DNA of 7,539 bases from an uncultured Rubellimicrobium sp. (GTDB taxonomy: Bacteria; Pseudomonadota; Alphaproteobacteria; Rhodobacterales; Rhodobacteraceae), in assembly GCA_902805995.1 (NCBI GenBank), contig CADCUU010000087.1, positions 1 to 7,539 of the forward strand, read 5' to 3'. The position numbers were made by a program, and so were the translations under genes. A model generated the notes under the pieces. It saw only the letters and a list, made by a program, of their open reading frames with translations. It made no database searches and had not been told where the DNA came from. This document shows positions 6,865-7,539 of the stretch, piece by piece (the stretch's first letter is position 1; each line of letters starts with the position of its first letter).

Positions 6865-6879
6865 TATAACGATTTAGGA
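6862..6879. promoter_or_regulatory. Candidate LacI-family operator
   Basis: The 18-base sequence TCCTATAACGATTTAGGA is an imperfect palindrome: seven of nine base pairs match, with CG at the exact centre (6870-6871). An even-length palindrome with central CG is the standard operator form for LacI-family regulators, and a LacI gene begins 64 bases away on the plus strand. It sits 34 bases upstream of the binding-protein start and contains TATAAC (6865-6870), a possible -10 element for the regulator gene, although no convincing -35 at good spacing was found. Binding here could repress the operon and autoregulate the regulator; this is inferred. Confidence 0.65.
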
Positions 6880-6942
6880 GTAAGACGAATCAGTCGCGCA
6901 TGGCAAGCGGGAATCGCGGGCCGCGCGGCAGGGGGGTGTAAC

Positions 6943-7539
6943 GTGACCGAGACAGGTCCGGACGGCGCGGCGGTGGAGGTCATCCCCGCGGCCGGGGAGC
7001 GCAGGGCGAAGCCGACGCTGAAGACCATCGCGCAGGCCACGGGCCTTGCCGTGGCCACCGTGTCGCGGGCCCTGGGCGATGCGCCCGACCTGCGGGCGGA
7101 CACCAAGGCGCTGGTGCGGCGGGTCGCGGCCGAGTTGGGCTATGTGCCCAACCGCGCGGGGCTGCGGCTGAGGACCGGGCGCACGCAGGTGATCAGCCTC
7201 GTGATGTCGGCCGAGCACGACATGATGAACAACACCGCGCGCCTGATCTCTTCCCTCGCGGGGGCGTTGCAGGACACGCCCTTCCACCTGAACGTGAGCT
7301 ACTTCTTCCCCGGGCAGGACCCTCTCAAGCCCATCCGGCACATCGTGGAGATGGGCCTCGCCGACGCGGTGATCTTCAACCAGACGCAGCCGGACGATCC
7401 GCGGGTGGCCTGGCTCATGGAGCGGAGCTTTCCCTTCGCCACGCATGGGCGCACCCGGTGGGCCGACCGGCACCCCTGGGCCGATTTCGACAACGGCGCC
7501 TTCGGGGCGATCGCGGTGCGGCGGCTCGTGCGGGCGGGG
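6943..7539 (+). CDS. LacI-family transcriptional regulator (5' part, runs off window)
   Basis: The visible 199 codons read open to the right edge. After a roughly 24-residue polar leader, the DNA-binding domain begins at LKTIAQATGLAVATVSRALG (26-45), a clear LacI helix-turn-helix, followed by ELGYVPNRAGLRLRTGRT (64-81), which carries the hinge helix with the minor-groove leucine equivalent at L76. From about residue 83 (VISLVMSAEHD) the periplasmic-binding-protein-like ligand domain begins and is cut by the window edge. The start is taken as GTG at 6943, with AGGGGGG six bases upstream; no in-frame ATG exists in the intergenic region, and the ATG at 6900 is out of frame. An internal GTG at 6973 is possible but has a weaker site. 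It is divergent from the transport operon and is its probable local, ligand-responsive repressor. The effector is unknown, perhaps the imported mannoside or mannose. Confidence 0.93.
   Translation, partial: MTETGPDGAAVEVIPAAGERRAKPTLKTIAQATGLAVATVSRALGDAPDLRADTKALVRRVAAELGYVPNRAGLRLRTGRTQVISLVMSAEHDMMNNTARLISSLAGALQDTPFHLNVSYFFPGQDPLKPIRHIVEMGLADAVIFNQTQPDDPRVAWLMERSFPFATHGRTRWADRHPWADFDNGAFGAIAVRRLVRAG

Noticed and set aside
6878..6906. Minus-strand promoter with TTGCCA (6901-6906) as -35 for the transport operon.
   Set aside because: At 17-18 bases downstream no hexamer resembles a -10 (TTACTC and TACTCC match poorly), so no promoter for the operon can be placed with confidence.
6874..7473. 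A 199-codon minus-strand open frame opposite the regulator.
   Set aside because: It is antisense to an unmistakable LacI DNA-binding and ligand domain; the regulator itself starts with GTG and runs off the window.

Overview
This window looks like part of an alphaproteobacterial genome, most likely Rhodobacteraceae or a relative. That inference rests on very high G+C, strong GC bias at third codon positions, frequent GTG starts and the style of the sugar ABC transporter and LacI proteins. It holds one carbohydrate-uptake and hydrolysis operon on the minus strand and a divergently transcribed LacI-family regulator on the plus strand. No mobile element, CRISPR array, tRNA or rRNA is visible.

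Reading the operon in its own direction (right to left), the order is: periplasmic sugar-binding protein (6828-5590), a 91-base spacer with two strong GC-rich hairpins, two CUT1-type membrane permeases (5498-4554 and 4557-3619), an MsmX/UgpC/MalK-type ATPase (3613-2525), a cytoplasmic GH2 beta-mannosidase (2528-102), and the first 35 codons of a sugar phosphate isomerase/epimerase-like protein (105-1) that runs off the window. Three of the junctions are 4-base start/stop overlaps and one is a 5-base gap, so the genes from the first permease onward are probably translationally coupled.

The LacI-type regulator starts at 6943 with a GTG and runs off the right edge. The 114-base divergent intergenic region carries an 18-bp imperfect palindrome with a central CG (6862-6879), the usual shape of a LacI-family operator, and a second inverted repeat beside it (6847-6864).

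The simplest model is that a beta-mannoside or small manno-oligosaccharide is captured in the periplasm, imported intact, and cleaved in the cytoplasm by the beta-mannosidase, which has no signal peptide. The isomerase-like protein may act on the product, and the LacI protein would repress the operon until the ligand appears. The substrate is inferred from the hydrolase. I found no convincing undescribed system; the points most worth checking are the operator, the paired intercistronic hairpins and the true substrate.
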